Shown here: one piece after another, positions 18,401 through 25,800 of the stretch | How positions within the stretch are numbered: the first letter of the stretch is position 1 | How the letters are laid out: each line of letters starts with the position of its first letter | Origin: JAVVEH01 sp032251435 | Lineage (GTDB): Bacteria > Verrucomicrobiota > Lentisphaeria > Oligosphaerales > MVZH01 | Assembly: GCA_032251435.1 (NCBI GenBank) | Contig: JAVVEH010000009.1 | Coordinates: 1 to 64,000, forward strand | Reading direction: 5' to 3' | DNA length: 64,000 nucleotides | Notes under the pieces: model-generated | Database searches by the model: none | Told to the model about the DNA's origin: nothing | Seen by the model: only the letters and a program-made list of their open reading frames with translations | Program-made: the position numbers and the translations under genes

Positions 18401-19080
18401 GGCGCAAGCTGCTGACCGATGCCGAACCGTACATCAAAGTCGCCTTCGAGTCGGCCGCCGCCGCCAACGACTCCACCATCGAGCTGCTCAGTCCGCTGCA
18501 TCCGCTGTTGCGGCTGGCCGCCCGCAAAACGCTCGCGGAATCCGCAACCTGCCACGCCGCCCTCGAAGTCCGCTGTGCCGACGCGCCCGCCGGGATATAC
18601 CCGTTCGTCGTCCACGAGTGGCGGCGCGAAGGCGTGCGCCCGGAGCTCGAGCTGAAACCGGTCTGCGCCGATCCGTGTCTCCAGACCCGCCTCGGCGAAC
18701 TGCTGCCGCAGGCCACCTCCTGGCGGATAGAGGCTGGCGAATTCCCCGCCAAGACCGTCTTCGACGCGCTCGAAGCCACCCACTACCAAATGTGGACCGC
18801 CGCCCGCGAACGGCACCGCGAGGACACCCGCGCCCTCGCCGATCACCGCCTGCGCAGTCTGCAAACCAGCCACCAGGCCCGCTACCGCGTCCTCGAACAG
18901 AAGATCGAACAGGCCACTGACGACCGCATCCGCCGCATGCATACCAGCGAGCTCGCCACCGCCAACCACGACAGCCAACGCCGCCAAGCCGACCTCGAAA
19001 AAGCCGTCGAACGCGCCGATATCCACGCCCAACCCATCGCCTGGGGGGTGCTGAAGGTGGAGGGATGTCATGAATGTTGA
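15499..19080 (+). pseudogene. HEPN(Swt1-like)-SNF2/DEAD helicase, interrupted by in-frame TAG at 17497-17499
   Basis: One continuous frame of 1193 codons with a single TAG at codon 667. Residues 1-130 look like a Swt1-type HEPN domain with the RNase signature RNRWAH (R101-x4-H106). A Pro-rich linker (about 155-185) leads to a small beta domain, then the helicase core: Walker A GVGKTIEAG (near 295), VIVDEAHHIRN (DEAH near 412), LFMTATPLQT. After the TAG the frame continues with helicase lobe 2: LLLFSEVGCEGLDYQFCDTL and RIEQRIGRLDRNGQ, then a helical C-terminus. Sequence around the stop (ALV-stop-EAASLPPDDPKFDAL) fits a CAG-to-TAG change. With the stop the product would lack motifs V and VI. 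Elsewhere here TAG ends normal genes, so recoding is unlikely. The gene is clearly GC-richer than the next one, which starts inside its 3' end. It resembles helicases of anti-phage systems such as DISARM's DrmD. Confidence 0.85.
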
Positions 19081-21424
19081 TAAACGGAAGGCCAATCAGC
19101 AGATAATTGCCGACATTCGCGCCAAATATATGGCTTGTCCCGATGATCTTCGCCAAACTGTTTTAGGTCTCCTTAAAACGGTGTCCGATGATCTGAATAG
19201 CAATGCCGCACATTTCATCTTAGAACTTATTCAGAACGCGGAAGACAACGCATATGCCGATGGCGTGTGCCCTACTCTGCGCTTCTGCCTGCGTGAAATA
19301 GATATTTCCGGCATGACCAGGATTTGCCTGGCGGTGGAGAACAATGAAACAGGCTTCGAGGAAAAGCATGTTGTAAAGCTTTGCGACGCTACGAAATCCA
19401 CCAAAACCAAAAACCAAGGTGACATCGGTGAGAAGGGGATTGGCTTCAAATCGGTCTTTCAGGTGACAGACTGCCCCTACATCCACTCTAATGGATTCCA
19501 TTTCTGCCTACCCAAGTCTGACCCGGATACTGGCTTGGGCTATATCGTGCCCGTCTGGTCTGAAAATGCTACGGCTGTCTGTAATCCGCAGAAAACAACC
19601 ATTATACTCCCGCTAAAACAGGGAACACCGCTGGGAACCATCAAGAAGGCACTTCAGAAAATCGCTCCGGAGACCATCCTCTTCCTCTCCAAGCTGAAAA
19701 CCATCGAGATCGAAGTGGAACTCCCAGACGAATCCTACGAGATCGTCATCGAAAAAGACGACAGGCACGCCCCACTTATCGAGCTGACCCACCTTAGACA
19801 TCAAAGTGGGCAGGAGGAACTGGATTCCCGCCGATATTGGGTGACAACCAGCAAGTTCGCCAAACCACCTGACATCAACCCTGAGAAGCGTCCGGACGTG
19901 TCTGCCCGAACGGTATCCGTGGCCATTCCGCTTGACGATGGCTGCGACAACCCCGGAAAGCTATTCGCCTACCTGCCGGTTTGGGAAAGTACCGGGCTGC
20001 CTTTCCTGATCAACGCCGACTTCTTGCTGGTCCCCTCGCGCCAGGATCTTCACGAAGATGAACCTTGGAACCTTTGGTTGCGTGATTGCATCGCGCAGAT
20101 TTATACCGAGGCGCTGGTGGCAAGTGTCGGCAATGCGGAGCTGCCCGTAGAACAACGAGCGCAGGCGTACGGATCCATTCCGATTCAGGCGCATGAACCG
20201 TGGCTGGAACCGGTCATGAAGCAAATTCAAGAAAGGTTGAGTAAAACGGCATGTGTGCTTGTCAGCCACAACTCCGGTCTTCAGTTTCCTGAAGTTTGCC
20301 GATGGCCAAACAAGGCTTGGCGTGAACTTTTGGCGCCCGAAAGCGACCCATGCCCTCTAATCCGCGAGAAAATGTTTCTCGTCCACCCGGACATCCCGGG
20401 CGGAGCCAAGAATGCTCTTCACAAGATCGGCGTAAAGAATCTTTCTCTTGACGACCAACTTGCCTGCCTTGGCGATTCTGAATGGATAAAGAAGCAAGGT
20501 GACGAGTGGTTGCTGCGACTGTACTCGCAGCTGCGGCAGGTCAAAGCTGAAGAATCATGCCGCTTGGCCGGCATTCCTTTGGTTCCGGTTTGCGAAGCCG
20601 GCAAGAAAAGGCGGGTGCTGAGTTGCGACAACCAGCAACCTCTCTACTTTCCTCTGGACGAGCAGGACAGGAAAAACTTCAAGTCTATCCCCGGGTGGCT
20701 GCGGGAAAAAATGCCAGTGGCTTTCGTCACAGACAAGTTCGATAAGCTGCTAAGAGAACAAGAGGAATACAAAGACATCCGAGACTGGATGACAAGGATT
20801 TTGCTAGTCGAGCCGTTTTCAATGCAAAAATATTGCGATAGGGTGGGCGGCTATCTTGAACGCTGTTTCGAGTGTCTCGAAGATTTCCAACTTGTGGAAG
20901 CCACCACGTTCCTTGTCAAACACGCCGGTAACGACTTCAACTGGAACGTGATTCCAGTTCTGCTTGCGGACGGGCGAAAACTGCCTCGCAAAACAATCTG
21001 CGAAACCTTGGTGGTTCCGAAGACATACGATCCCGATGCCGGGTGGCAGCACATCTGGCGCATTCCCGAAGACCGACGGCACTTTGTTGCACTTGACAAT
21101 GGCTACGATAAACTGCCCAAATCTTTCTCCGACAAGATTGGTGCCGTCGCCTACCCTGGAATGGTACGCATTAAAACTTGCGATTTGGTCAACTGCAAGC
21201 ATCCTGAGGATAAGATCGCACTTTCAAATTGCCGGAACTCTGCTGCTGAATCACGTTGCTGGGATACTTATATCGAGACTGTACAATTGCCATCGTTACC
21301 GAGTCCCATGATAGTATTGGGGACGTACGCAGCGAAGTATCTGAACAATAGCGGTTTAAGTCAAATTCAAAGCATTTTGAAAAGGCTTAAAATGAAAGTC
21401 TATGTGCCACCTATTTTGCTTTAA
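19070..21424 (+). CDS. Sacsin/Hsp90-like (GHKL) ATPase, partner of the HEPN-helicase
   Basis: A 784-residue protein with an N-terminal GHKL ATP-binding domain of the sacsin type: ELIQNAEDN (52-60, the N box), VENNETGF (89-96, in place of DNGxGF, as is common in this subfamily) and STK...GDIGEKGIGFKSVF (110-130, the G2 loop). The remaining 600 residues show no catalytic motif that I recognise. Such proteins occur in bacterial defence islands next to helicases or nucleases. Its ATG overlaps the end of the helicase gene by 11 bp, with a strong GGAGGG site inside that gene, so the two are translationally coupled. Base composition drops sharply at the junction. The last 36 codons (from 21314) are repeated in decayed form at 24440-24550. 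The C-terminus may be shortened relative to larger relatives. Confidence 0.8.
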   Translation: MNVDKRKANQQIIADIRAKYMACPDDLRQTVLGLLKTVSDDLNSNAAHFILELIQNAEDNAYADGVCPTLRFCLREIDISGMTRICLAVENNETGFEEKHVVKLCDATKSTKTKNQGDIGEKGIGFKSVFQVTDCPYIHSNGFHFCLPKSDPDTGLGYIVPVWSENATAVCNPQKTTIILPLKQGTPLGTIKKALQKIAPETILFLSKLKTIEIEVELPDESYEIVIEKDDRHAPLIELTHLRHQSGQEELDSRRYWVTTSKFAKPPDINPEKRPDVSARTVSVAIPLDDGCDNPGKLFAYLPVWESTGLPFLINADFLLVPSRQDLHEDEPWNLWLRDCIAQIYTEALVASVGNAELPVEQRAQAYGSIPIQAHEPWLEPVMKQIQERLSKTACVLVSHNSGLQFPEVCRWPNKAWRELLAPESDPCPLIREKMFLVHPDIPGGAKNALHKIGVKNLSLDDQLACLGDSEWIKKQGDEWLLRLYSQLRQVKAEESCRLAGIPLVPVCEAGKKRRVLSCDNQQPLYFPLDEQDRKNFKSIPGWLREKMPVAFVTDKFDKLLREQEEYKDIRDWMTRILLVEPFSMQKYCDRVGGYLERCFECLEDFQLVEATTFLVKHAGNDFNWNVIPVLLADGRKLPRKTICETLVVPKTYDPDAGWQHIWRIPEDRRHFVALDNGYDKLPKSFSDKIGAVAYPGMVRIKTCDLVNCKHPEDKIALSNCRNSAAESRCWDTYIETVQLPSLPSPMIVLGTYAAKYLNNSGLSQIQSILKRLKMKVYVPPILL
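21314..21424 (+). repeat. Copy 1 of 111-bp direct repeat (3' end of GHKL gene)
   Basis: This segment encodes VLGTYAAKYLNN...KVYVPPILL and the stop. It aligns without gaps to 24440-24550, with about 86 of 111 bases identical by my count. Confidence 0.75.
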
Positions 21425-21566
21425 AAACCTGCGGAGTCTGCAGACGGCCTAAATGGCATTAGCGAACCAGATTGACGGGCCTTGATTTCAAATTTATATA
21501 TGCTATTTTAATAAAGCATATACAGAAAGGTCTCTGACAAGGAAATCGGAACTATCGAGGTGGATC

Positions 21567-21710
21567 ATGGCCGATGACAACGCTCTGGTGGCATTTGAAA
21601 CCCATTCGATTCGACGTTTCTTCGATGAACAGAATGTGCAATTCAGGGACACGTTGATTGTTTCCGCAAAATCAGGACCCTTGTTGACGTTTCCCGAAAA
21701 GCCGAGTTGA
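21567..21710 (+). pseudogene. Truncated BRO/DinD-like antirepressor N-terminus
   Basis: A 47-codon frame with a good start (GAGG six bases before ATG). Its beginning, MADDNALVAFETHSIRRFFD, matches the opening of BRO/RhuM/DinD-type phage antirepressor proteins (ALVxFExxxIRRxxDE), but the domain stops after one-third of its normal length (TGA 21708-21710). It is most likely a fragment left by a phage or mobile element. No promoter is evident. Confidence 0.45.
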
Positions 21711-21880
21711 CTCCCCCTGCTTAAACCTTTACTGTACATGCGATAAGCGGATACGGCAGGCGGCAGCCTTTAGGATCTTTGCCGAGATTATTCGCATACG
21801 GGATGATACGCAGGGCTGAATAATTACTTGTTGGCTGGGAGATGAGATGAGCGCCAGATGGCGCGATCTGATCGACCTGC

Positions 21881-21980
21881 TCGTTGTCGTTGTCAGCGAA
21901 GCGGTTGTCGTCATCATAATCGAACCGGGGGGGGGCACGAAAAGGAAGAGGAAGAAGATCGATTACGACAACGACAACGA
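21881..21980. repeat. Inverted repeat with (GTTGTC)/(GACAAC) arms
   Basis: TCGTTGTCGTTGTC (21881-21894) is the exact reverse complement of 21967-21980. Inside, TAATCGA (21917-21923) pairs with TCGATTA (21959-21965), and the loop holds a run of nine G (21927-21935) and a purine-rich stretch. The sequence could fold into a long imperfect hairpin. I associate such arms with dispersed palindromic repeats of PVC genomes, from memory. Confidence 0.5.
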
Positions 21981-22065
21981 AAAAAGGCAGAAAGATGGAA
22001 GCCAACCAATCACTTCAGCGGATGTCGTAATCTCCGCCGGTGATTTTCACGTTCACAGAGAGAAT

Positions 22066-22608
22066 ATGAAACCATTCACATGGCTTGTCGGTGGGCCTCA
22101 GTTTAAACTCGTCTCCGAGCTTTCACCGGAAGAGTTTGCCATGCGATTCAGGGAGTCGATCGACAAACCGCGTCACATTCCAACGGCGGGACATACCGGT
22201 GCGACACCGATTCTTGGCAAACTTATCTCGCAAGGCCGATTTCGCTTGCAGGAGCGGTGTCTCTATCGCAACTCAGGTTTGCCCTATTTCAACGGTTGCG
22301 TGCGGCCTTCTGGCGGCGGCTCGGAAATTACCGGGTCGTTCACCGTTCACCCGATCGTCATTCCAGTTATGGTCTTGTTTCTGTTCTGGGCTTGCCTTTT
22401 TGCCGTCGTCGGCTGTTTTGCGGCCGCATCGTCCCTGATCGAAGGCAATTGGCACGCCGTCTGGGGCTTGCTCGCAGCCATGGCGGCCCTGGCTGGTCTT
22501 GTGGCGGCGGCCATCTTCACAACCGTGATCTCGAAGAAGAAACAGGAGATGTATCTGGAGTTTTTCGAGCGGACATTCGGAGCAAAACTGATTGAACGAA
22601 AAGAATAG
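22066..22608 (+). CDS. Small membrane protein of unknown function
   Basis: I do not recognise a named family. From ATG 22066 the product has 180 residues: an N-terminal soluble part (KPFTWLVGGPQFKLVSELS), a middle stretch with YFNGCVRPSGGGSEITGSF, and two hydrophobic helices (about residues 93-118 and 125-148), followed by a charged tail. The F-x-G...G-x-F pattern before a membrane hairpin is seen in many uncharacterised bacterial proteins. The frame stays open back to 21847, but that extension runs through the inverted repeat and gives a low-complexity Asp/Asn/Lys peptide, so I reject it. GAGAGAA precedes the chosen ATG. It lies in the middle of an island of decayed mobile genes and could be cargo. 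Confidence 0.5.
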   Translation: MKPFTWLVGGPQFKLVSELSPEEFAMRFRESIDKPRHIPTAGHTGATPILGKLISQGRFRLQERCLYRNSGLPYFNGCVRPSGGGSEITGSFTVHPIVIPVMVLFLFWACLFAVVGCFAAASSLIEGNWHAVWGLLAAMAALAGLVAAAIFTTVISKKKQEMYLEFFERTFGAKLIERKE

Positions 22609-22743
22609 GACTGCCATCGATTCAGGAAGCGATCGGAGCGTTTCTCAAGGCAAAAAGATGGCGGCATGACTTCAGAGAAACAAGCGGCGGGGCAGCACCT
22701 GTGACCTAGGCGCAATCCCCGTTCCAAACAGGAGAACGGCAAC

Positions 22744-22848
22744 ATGAAACCTGAGAAGAAAAAGATGAAGCCGGCGATGCGGAACATCGGCATAAAGAAG
22801 CCTTTAGGAGTTTCTCCAAAAGAATCCGCTGTTTGCTTGATTGGGTGA
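22744..22848 (+). CDS. Possible small basic ORF (34 aa)
   Basis: An AGGAGAACGGCAAC-ATG arrangement gives a plausible start for a 34-residue Lys-rich peptide (MKPEKKKMKPAMRNIGIKK...). There is no homologue I know, and the -35 of the next promoter lies inside it. It may be spurious. Confidence 0.2.
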   Translation: MKPEKKKMKPAMRNIGIKKPLGVSPKESAVCLIG

Positions 22849-22909
22849 CTTTGCGCAGGTATATTCGTGAAAAGAAAAAGAACAGGCTTTAATGTTCCAT
22901 TTTGGAACA
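22837..22909 (+). promoter_or_regulatory. Promoter and palindromic operator of the HigBA-like module
   Basis: TTGATT (22837-22842), a 17-base spacer and TATATT (22860-22865) form a near-consensus sigma-70 promoter. A perfect 6+6 palindrome, TGTTCC-ATTTT-GGAACA (22893-22909), lies just downstream of the expected start of transcription and before the toxin gene. It is the obvious binding site for the HTH antitoxin. Confidence 0.55.
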
Positions 22910-22930
22910 AAAGCGGGGTTGCATAGTCCA

Positions 22931-23323
22931 ATGACTCAGAATAAATGGACGATTTCCTATGACAGGGCATCGAAAGCCAGTTTTGCCAAATACAACCAGA
23001 AGCACCCCCGTGAAACAGCTTCCGTCTTTTCGAATCTGGCCCGGGTGATTGATTACCTTCAAAGCGGGCGGCCTATAGAACCGCCGCCTTTTGGTTTTTT
23101 GCGTTCAGAAGGCAAAGGTTTGTACAGAATCGGGCAGACGGGTGTGAAAAGTGCAAAAGAAACCCGCCTGTATATCTTCTTTGCTGTAATTGAAAAAGTG
23201 ATTCATGTTCTCGGCATCGGAGATAAGGGCAGTCAAAAAAGGGATATTCAGAATTGCCTCGGGTTGGTGGGTTATATAATGTCGGAACAACAAAGGAAAG
23301 GGAATTCCAATGAGCGCGATTAA
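22931..23323 (+). CDS. RelE/HigB-like toxin of a type II toxin-antitoxin pair
   Basis: A 130-residue basic protein with the shape of a RelE-superfamily toxin: WTISYDRASKASFAKY at the start, then LARVIDYLQSG, FGFLRSEGKGLYRIGQTG and the strand pair LYIFFAVIEKVIHVLGIGDK near the C-terminus. RelE-type toxins are mRNA interferases acting at the ribosome; here the assignment rests on overall pattern and on gene order (toxin first, HTH antitoxin second, as in higBA). I chose ATG 22931 because the frame's earlier ATG (22892) would put the operator palindrome inside the gene. No strong Shine-Dalgarno. It overlaps the antitoxin gene by 14 bp. Confidence 0.55.
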   Translation: MTQNKWTISYDRASKASFAKYNQKHPRETASVFSNLARVIDYLQSGRPIEPPPFGFLRSEGKGLYRIGQTGVKSAKETRLYIFFAVIEKVIHVLGIGDKGSQKRDIQNCLGLVGYIMSEQQRKGNSNERD

Positions 23324-23888
23324 TGAAAGTGTTGCCAGCGCCGCTGTCGCGCTGACGGGTGACAGTGCCATCGTTGAACGCATGGAAACCTGTCGCAGAC
23401 GAACGCTGCTTGTCAGTGCCCTGACGGAGATGCGATTGCAGGCGGGACTGCCCCAGGCGCAGGTGGCGGAACGCATGGGATGCACGGCCAGCAAGGTCTC
23501 AAAGCTGGAAGCGGCCTGCGACGCCGATGTGCGCTGGGGCGATATTGCCGCCTACTCGAATGCAGTTGACTGCTCAATGAGCATTCTTTTCGATGAAAAG
23601 GAGCTTCCCGCGGCGGCCAGAATCAAACAGCATGTCTTTGCCATAAGGGATCTGCTTGATTCTCTGGCCGACATTGCCGAGCATGTCAATGGCGACAAGG
23701 AGATCACCGGCAAGATCCACCAGTTCTACGGGGAAGTACTGTTGAATTTCGCGCTGAATTTTGACGGCAGCTATCAAAAGCTGGTGCCCTACGTCAAGGT
23801 AGAGCCAGACGACTGCGAAAATTCGGAGAGTCATGCGGATTCCGCCCGCCGCAAGAATCTGGAAAGCCCCGCTGCCGCAACCGTCTGA
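23310..23888 (+). CDS. XRE-family HTH antitoxin (HigA-like)
   Basis: A 192-residue protein with a Cro/CI-type helix-turn-helix at about residues 37-80 (EMRLQAGLPQAQVAERMG, then CTASKVSKLEA). The C-terminal half is helical and probably binds the toxin or mediates dimerisation; a charged low-complexity tail ends it. AAAGGAAAGGG precedes the ATG, which lies inside the 3' end of the toxin gene, so the two are co-translated. It likely represses its own promoter through the palindrome at 22893-22909. It is longer than classic HigA (about 100 residues). Confidence 0.65.
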   Translation: MSAINESVASAAVALTGDSAIVERMETCRRRTLLVSALTEMRLQAGLPQAQVAERMGCTASKVSKLEAACDADVRWGDIAAYSNAVDCSMSILFDEKELPAAARIKQHVFAIRDLLDSLADIAEHVNGDKEITGKIHQFYGEVLLNFALNFDGSYQKLVPYVKVEPDDCENSESHADSARRKNLESPAAATV

Positions 23889-24074
23889 ACTGAGGGCACC
23901 GGGGCAGTCCTACTTTCAATTACATAGGGGTTTTTACATAGGGGTCAGATACGTGTTTTAAAATGACAACACAATAAACTAGAAAGGGTTGCAACTTTAA
24001 AGACAAGCGTTAAACAGTTTTAAAACAAAAATCGCAAAGGCAAAAAACCGATTTAAGAATTTGGCAATGTCCGA

Positions 24075-24300
24075 AAAGTGGGGGGATTTCAGGGGTGAAG
24101 CCCCGACATGACATAGCCCAGGGCTTGCCCTGGGTTGGTAATGGAATATGTTTTTAGCCCTGAAGGGGCGGCATGAATTGGTTTTAGGCTCACCTAAGGT
24201 TCAGCTCAAACAAAGAAGACGGGTTGATATGCCACAATCTCTTGCACAAGTTTATATCCACCTGATATTCCGCATTTTCCGGATCAGGCGTGACATATCG
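24075..24300 (+). mobile_element. Remnant of IS200/REP-associated (Y1) transposase element
   Basis: The leader contains a GGGGTGAAGCCCC hairpin (24092-24104), a perfect stem CCCAGGG-CTTG-CCCTGGG (24117-24134) and AGCCCTGAAGGGGCGGCATG, sequences I associate with IS200-like elements in Bacteroidetes and PVC genomes. It is followed at 24228 by an ATG opening with MPQSLAQVYIHLIF, the typical start of Y1 transposases (MPQSLAQVYIHLIFSTKNRQ). Homology then stops after 14 codons. Just upstream, ACATAGGGGT occurs twice (23922-23946). Only the 5' end of an element is left. The rest of 23889-24074 holds no gene. Confidence 0.45.
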
Positions 24301-24439
24301 GGATCCATGTGCCGGTGTGACACACCATCGCGCGGCCCAAGACACCTGTTGAGAAAAAGTGGTCGCATTAATTACATTATTTGGTATTATCTGCTTGCAC
24401 TTATAACGCAAAACGATATATCTGTAATCCATGAAATGT

Positions 24440-24550
24440 GTATTGGGGACGTGCGCGGCGAACTATTTTCGCAGAAGCGAGTTAAGCTGAATCCGAAGCG
24501 TTTTGGAAGGGCTTAAAAGCAAAGTCTATGCGCCACATGTTTTGTTTTAA
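24440..24550 (+). pseudogene. Decayed copy of the 3' end of the GHKL ATPase gene (repeat copy 2)
   Basis: Read in this frame the segment gives VLGTCAANYFRRSELS, TGA, IRSVLEGLKSKVYAPHVLF and TAA, colinear with the last 36 codons of the ATPase at 21314-21424 and with the same stop position. CAA (Gln) has become TGA. Weak similarity continues 40-70 bases upstream (CTTATA.CG, TCC.ATGA) before merging into the transposase remnant. It is either the tail of a second, lost GHKL gene or a duplication made when the 3-kb segment between the copies was inserted. Confidence 0.65.
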
Positions 24551-24610
24551 AGCAGCGGGGGTGGTGGCATTCAAGTGGAAGTGACTTGCGTCCCGGCAGA
24601 CTGTTTCGGC

Positions 24611-24664
24611 TTGACCTGGCCGCAGGGCGCAGTATAGTACGTTATGTAAACAATTCTGTACATA
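24611..24664 (+). promoter_or_regulatory. Promoter and operator of the RHH/PIN module
   Basis: TTGACC (24611-24616), a 16-base spacer and TATAGT (24633-24638) make a good promoter. Directly after it, TATGTA (24643-24648) and TACATA (24659-24664) bound a 22-bp imperfect palindrome (18 of 22 positions symmetrical) that would overlap the start of transcription. This fits autorepression by the ribbon-helix-helix antitoxin encoded 24 bases downstream. Confidence 0.55.
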
Positions 24665-24687
24665 TCACCCTAGAAAGGTATTTTTCC

Positions 24688-24999
24688 ATGCAGACGGCGA
24701 CGCTTCATGTAAAGCTTGATCCGGAGATGGATTCCCGCCTTCGGCGGCTGGCTCGCCAGCGGAAGGTCAGCAAAGGACAACTGGTTCGTCAGGCGGTGGC
24801 CTCCTGCTATCAGTTGACTGCCGAGAGCCTTCCCCGCCAGCAGCAGCAGGCGCTAGCGGCCTATGAAGGAGGCTTTATAAGTCTGGGAAAGCTGGCCGAG
24901 AAGATGGGCATGTCGCCGGTGGAGACCAGGGATTGGCTTGCGGAGCATGAGATTCCCCAGAACATCATGTTCGCTGCGGAAGACGCCGACCGTGCCTGA
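24688..24999 (+). CDS. Ribbon-helix-helix/UPF0175-like antitoxin
   Basis: A 103-residue protein with an N-terminal RHH-like segment (MQTATLHVKLDPEMDSRLRR, then LARQRKVSKGQLVRQAV) and a C-terminal UPF0175-like helical part (YEGGFISLGKLAEKMGMSPV, DWLAEHEI). That combination is typical of antitoxins paired with PIN-domain toxins of the DUF3368 group. GAAAGG lies nine bases before ATG 24688; the frame is open further upstream, but that part covers the promoter and operator. It overlaps the toxin gene by 8 bp. Probable role: neutralise the PIN toxin and repress the operon. Confidence 0.7.
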   Translation: MQTATLHVKLDPEMDSRLRRLARQRKVSKGQLVRQAVASCYQLTAESLPRQQQQALAAYEGGFISLGKLAEKMGMSPVETRDWLAEHEIPQNIMFAAEDADRA

Positions 25000-25492
25000 A
25001 GGGCTGTTCTTCTTCGACACGGTCACGCTTGCGAACTTCGCCTTGGCCGATGCCATGCGCCTGCTGGTCGACCGCTATGGCAAGCAGGCTGTTTTGACCC
25101 CCGATGTTCTATCCGAAGTGGAAAACGGGATAGCGGCCGGCCGGGAGAAATTAACGATTGTCGAGGCCCTTGTCGCCGACAACCAACTGACCCTCGTCCA
25201 TCCAAACGCCAGGGAGCGTCGGCTCAAAGTGCGCCTCCTCCGTCATCTGGGGGCGGGCGAGGCTTCGTGTATCGCCTGTGCCGTCGGCCGGGCGGCCACC
25301 GTGGTCACCGATGATCGTGCCGCACGCACCACCTGCGCGGACTATCGCATTCCTGTCACCGGCACCATAGGCATCCTGCTGGCCTGGGTCAGGGAAGGAA
25401 GGCTGCCGGACCATGAAGCGGACGATGTCCTGGCGAAGATGGTCGAGCAGGGATTCTATTCCCCGGTCAGCTCGATAAGTTGTCTCCACTGA
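24992..25492 (+). CDS. PIN-domain (VapC-like) toxin ribonuclease
   Basis: A 166-residue PIN-fold protein. It starts at GTG inside the antitoxin gene and reads FFFDTVTLANFALADAMRLL (first conserved Asp), VLTPDVLSEVENGI (conserved Glu), LGAGEASCIACAVGRAATVV (conserved Glu, then TDDRAARTTC with the Asp pair). The layout L-x-A-GE-A-S...V-x-TDD is that of DUF3368-type PIN toxins, which cut tRNA or other RNA with Mg2+. The catalytic acids appear intact. Pairing with an RHH/UPF0175-like antitoxin fits this group. Confidence 0.75.
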   Translation: MPEGLFFFDTVTLANFALADAMRLLVDRYGKQAVLTPDVLSEVENGIAAGREKLTIVEALVADNQLTLVHPNARERRLKVRLLRHLGAGEASCIACAVGRAATVVTDDRAARTTCADYRIPVTGTIGILLAWVREGRLPDHEADDVLAKMVEQGFYSPVSSISCLH

Positions 25493-25800
25493 GCCGAGGG
25501 GCTGGGTCAACCGTACTTTTTGCTTTTTTCGAAGAGAAGGGTCGGTATTCTTGGGGCGCTCGGCCGACGGCCCGCCAGGAACATTCTCAGCTATGACTAA
25601 GGAACCTATAAAGGTTTTTTTGCCGACAAGTACAACCCGCCGTTCAGCGCTGTGTTCAGCGCCCGCAATCCCGCCATCGAGTCCCGCCGCCGCATGTAAT
25701 CCAAACCATGGACCAAGGACACCAGGCAATGATTCTTCATCGCTGTCCCCTGACCTGATCGTGTCGCAGGTTTTCCCAAATGTGTTATATTCCGGGCAAC
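25493..25800. other. Intergenic region, no gene seen
   Basis: 308 bp between the PIN gene and chrA. I see no coding frame with family resemblance. A possible -10 (TTATAT, 25785-25790) lies just upstream of chrA. Confidence 0.3.

Noticed and set aside
15499..19080. TAG read as an amino acid (genetic code change)
   Set aside because: TAG is the natural terminal stop of the genes ending at 10989, 41193 and 57965, so recoding in general is not supported; a point mutation or error is simpler.
21847..22065. N-terminal extension of the small membrane protein
   Set aside because: The extension translates an inverted repeat into a low-complexity peptide and lacks a ribosome-binding site; ATG 22066 is better.
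24148..24516. 122-codon frame over the IS200-like remnant as a gene
   Set aside because: Only the 14 codons MPQSLAQVYIHLIF match a transposase; the rest has no resemblance and runs over the GHKL repeat in another frame.
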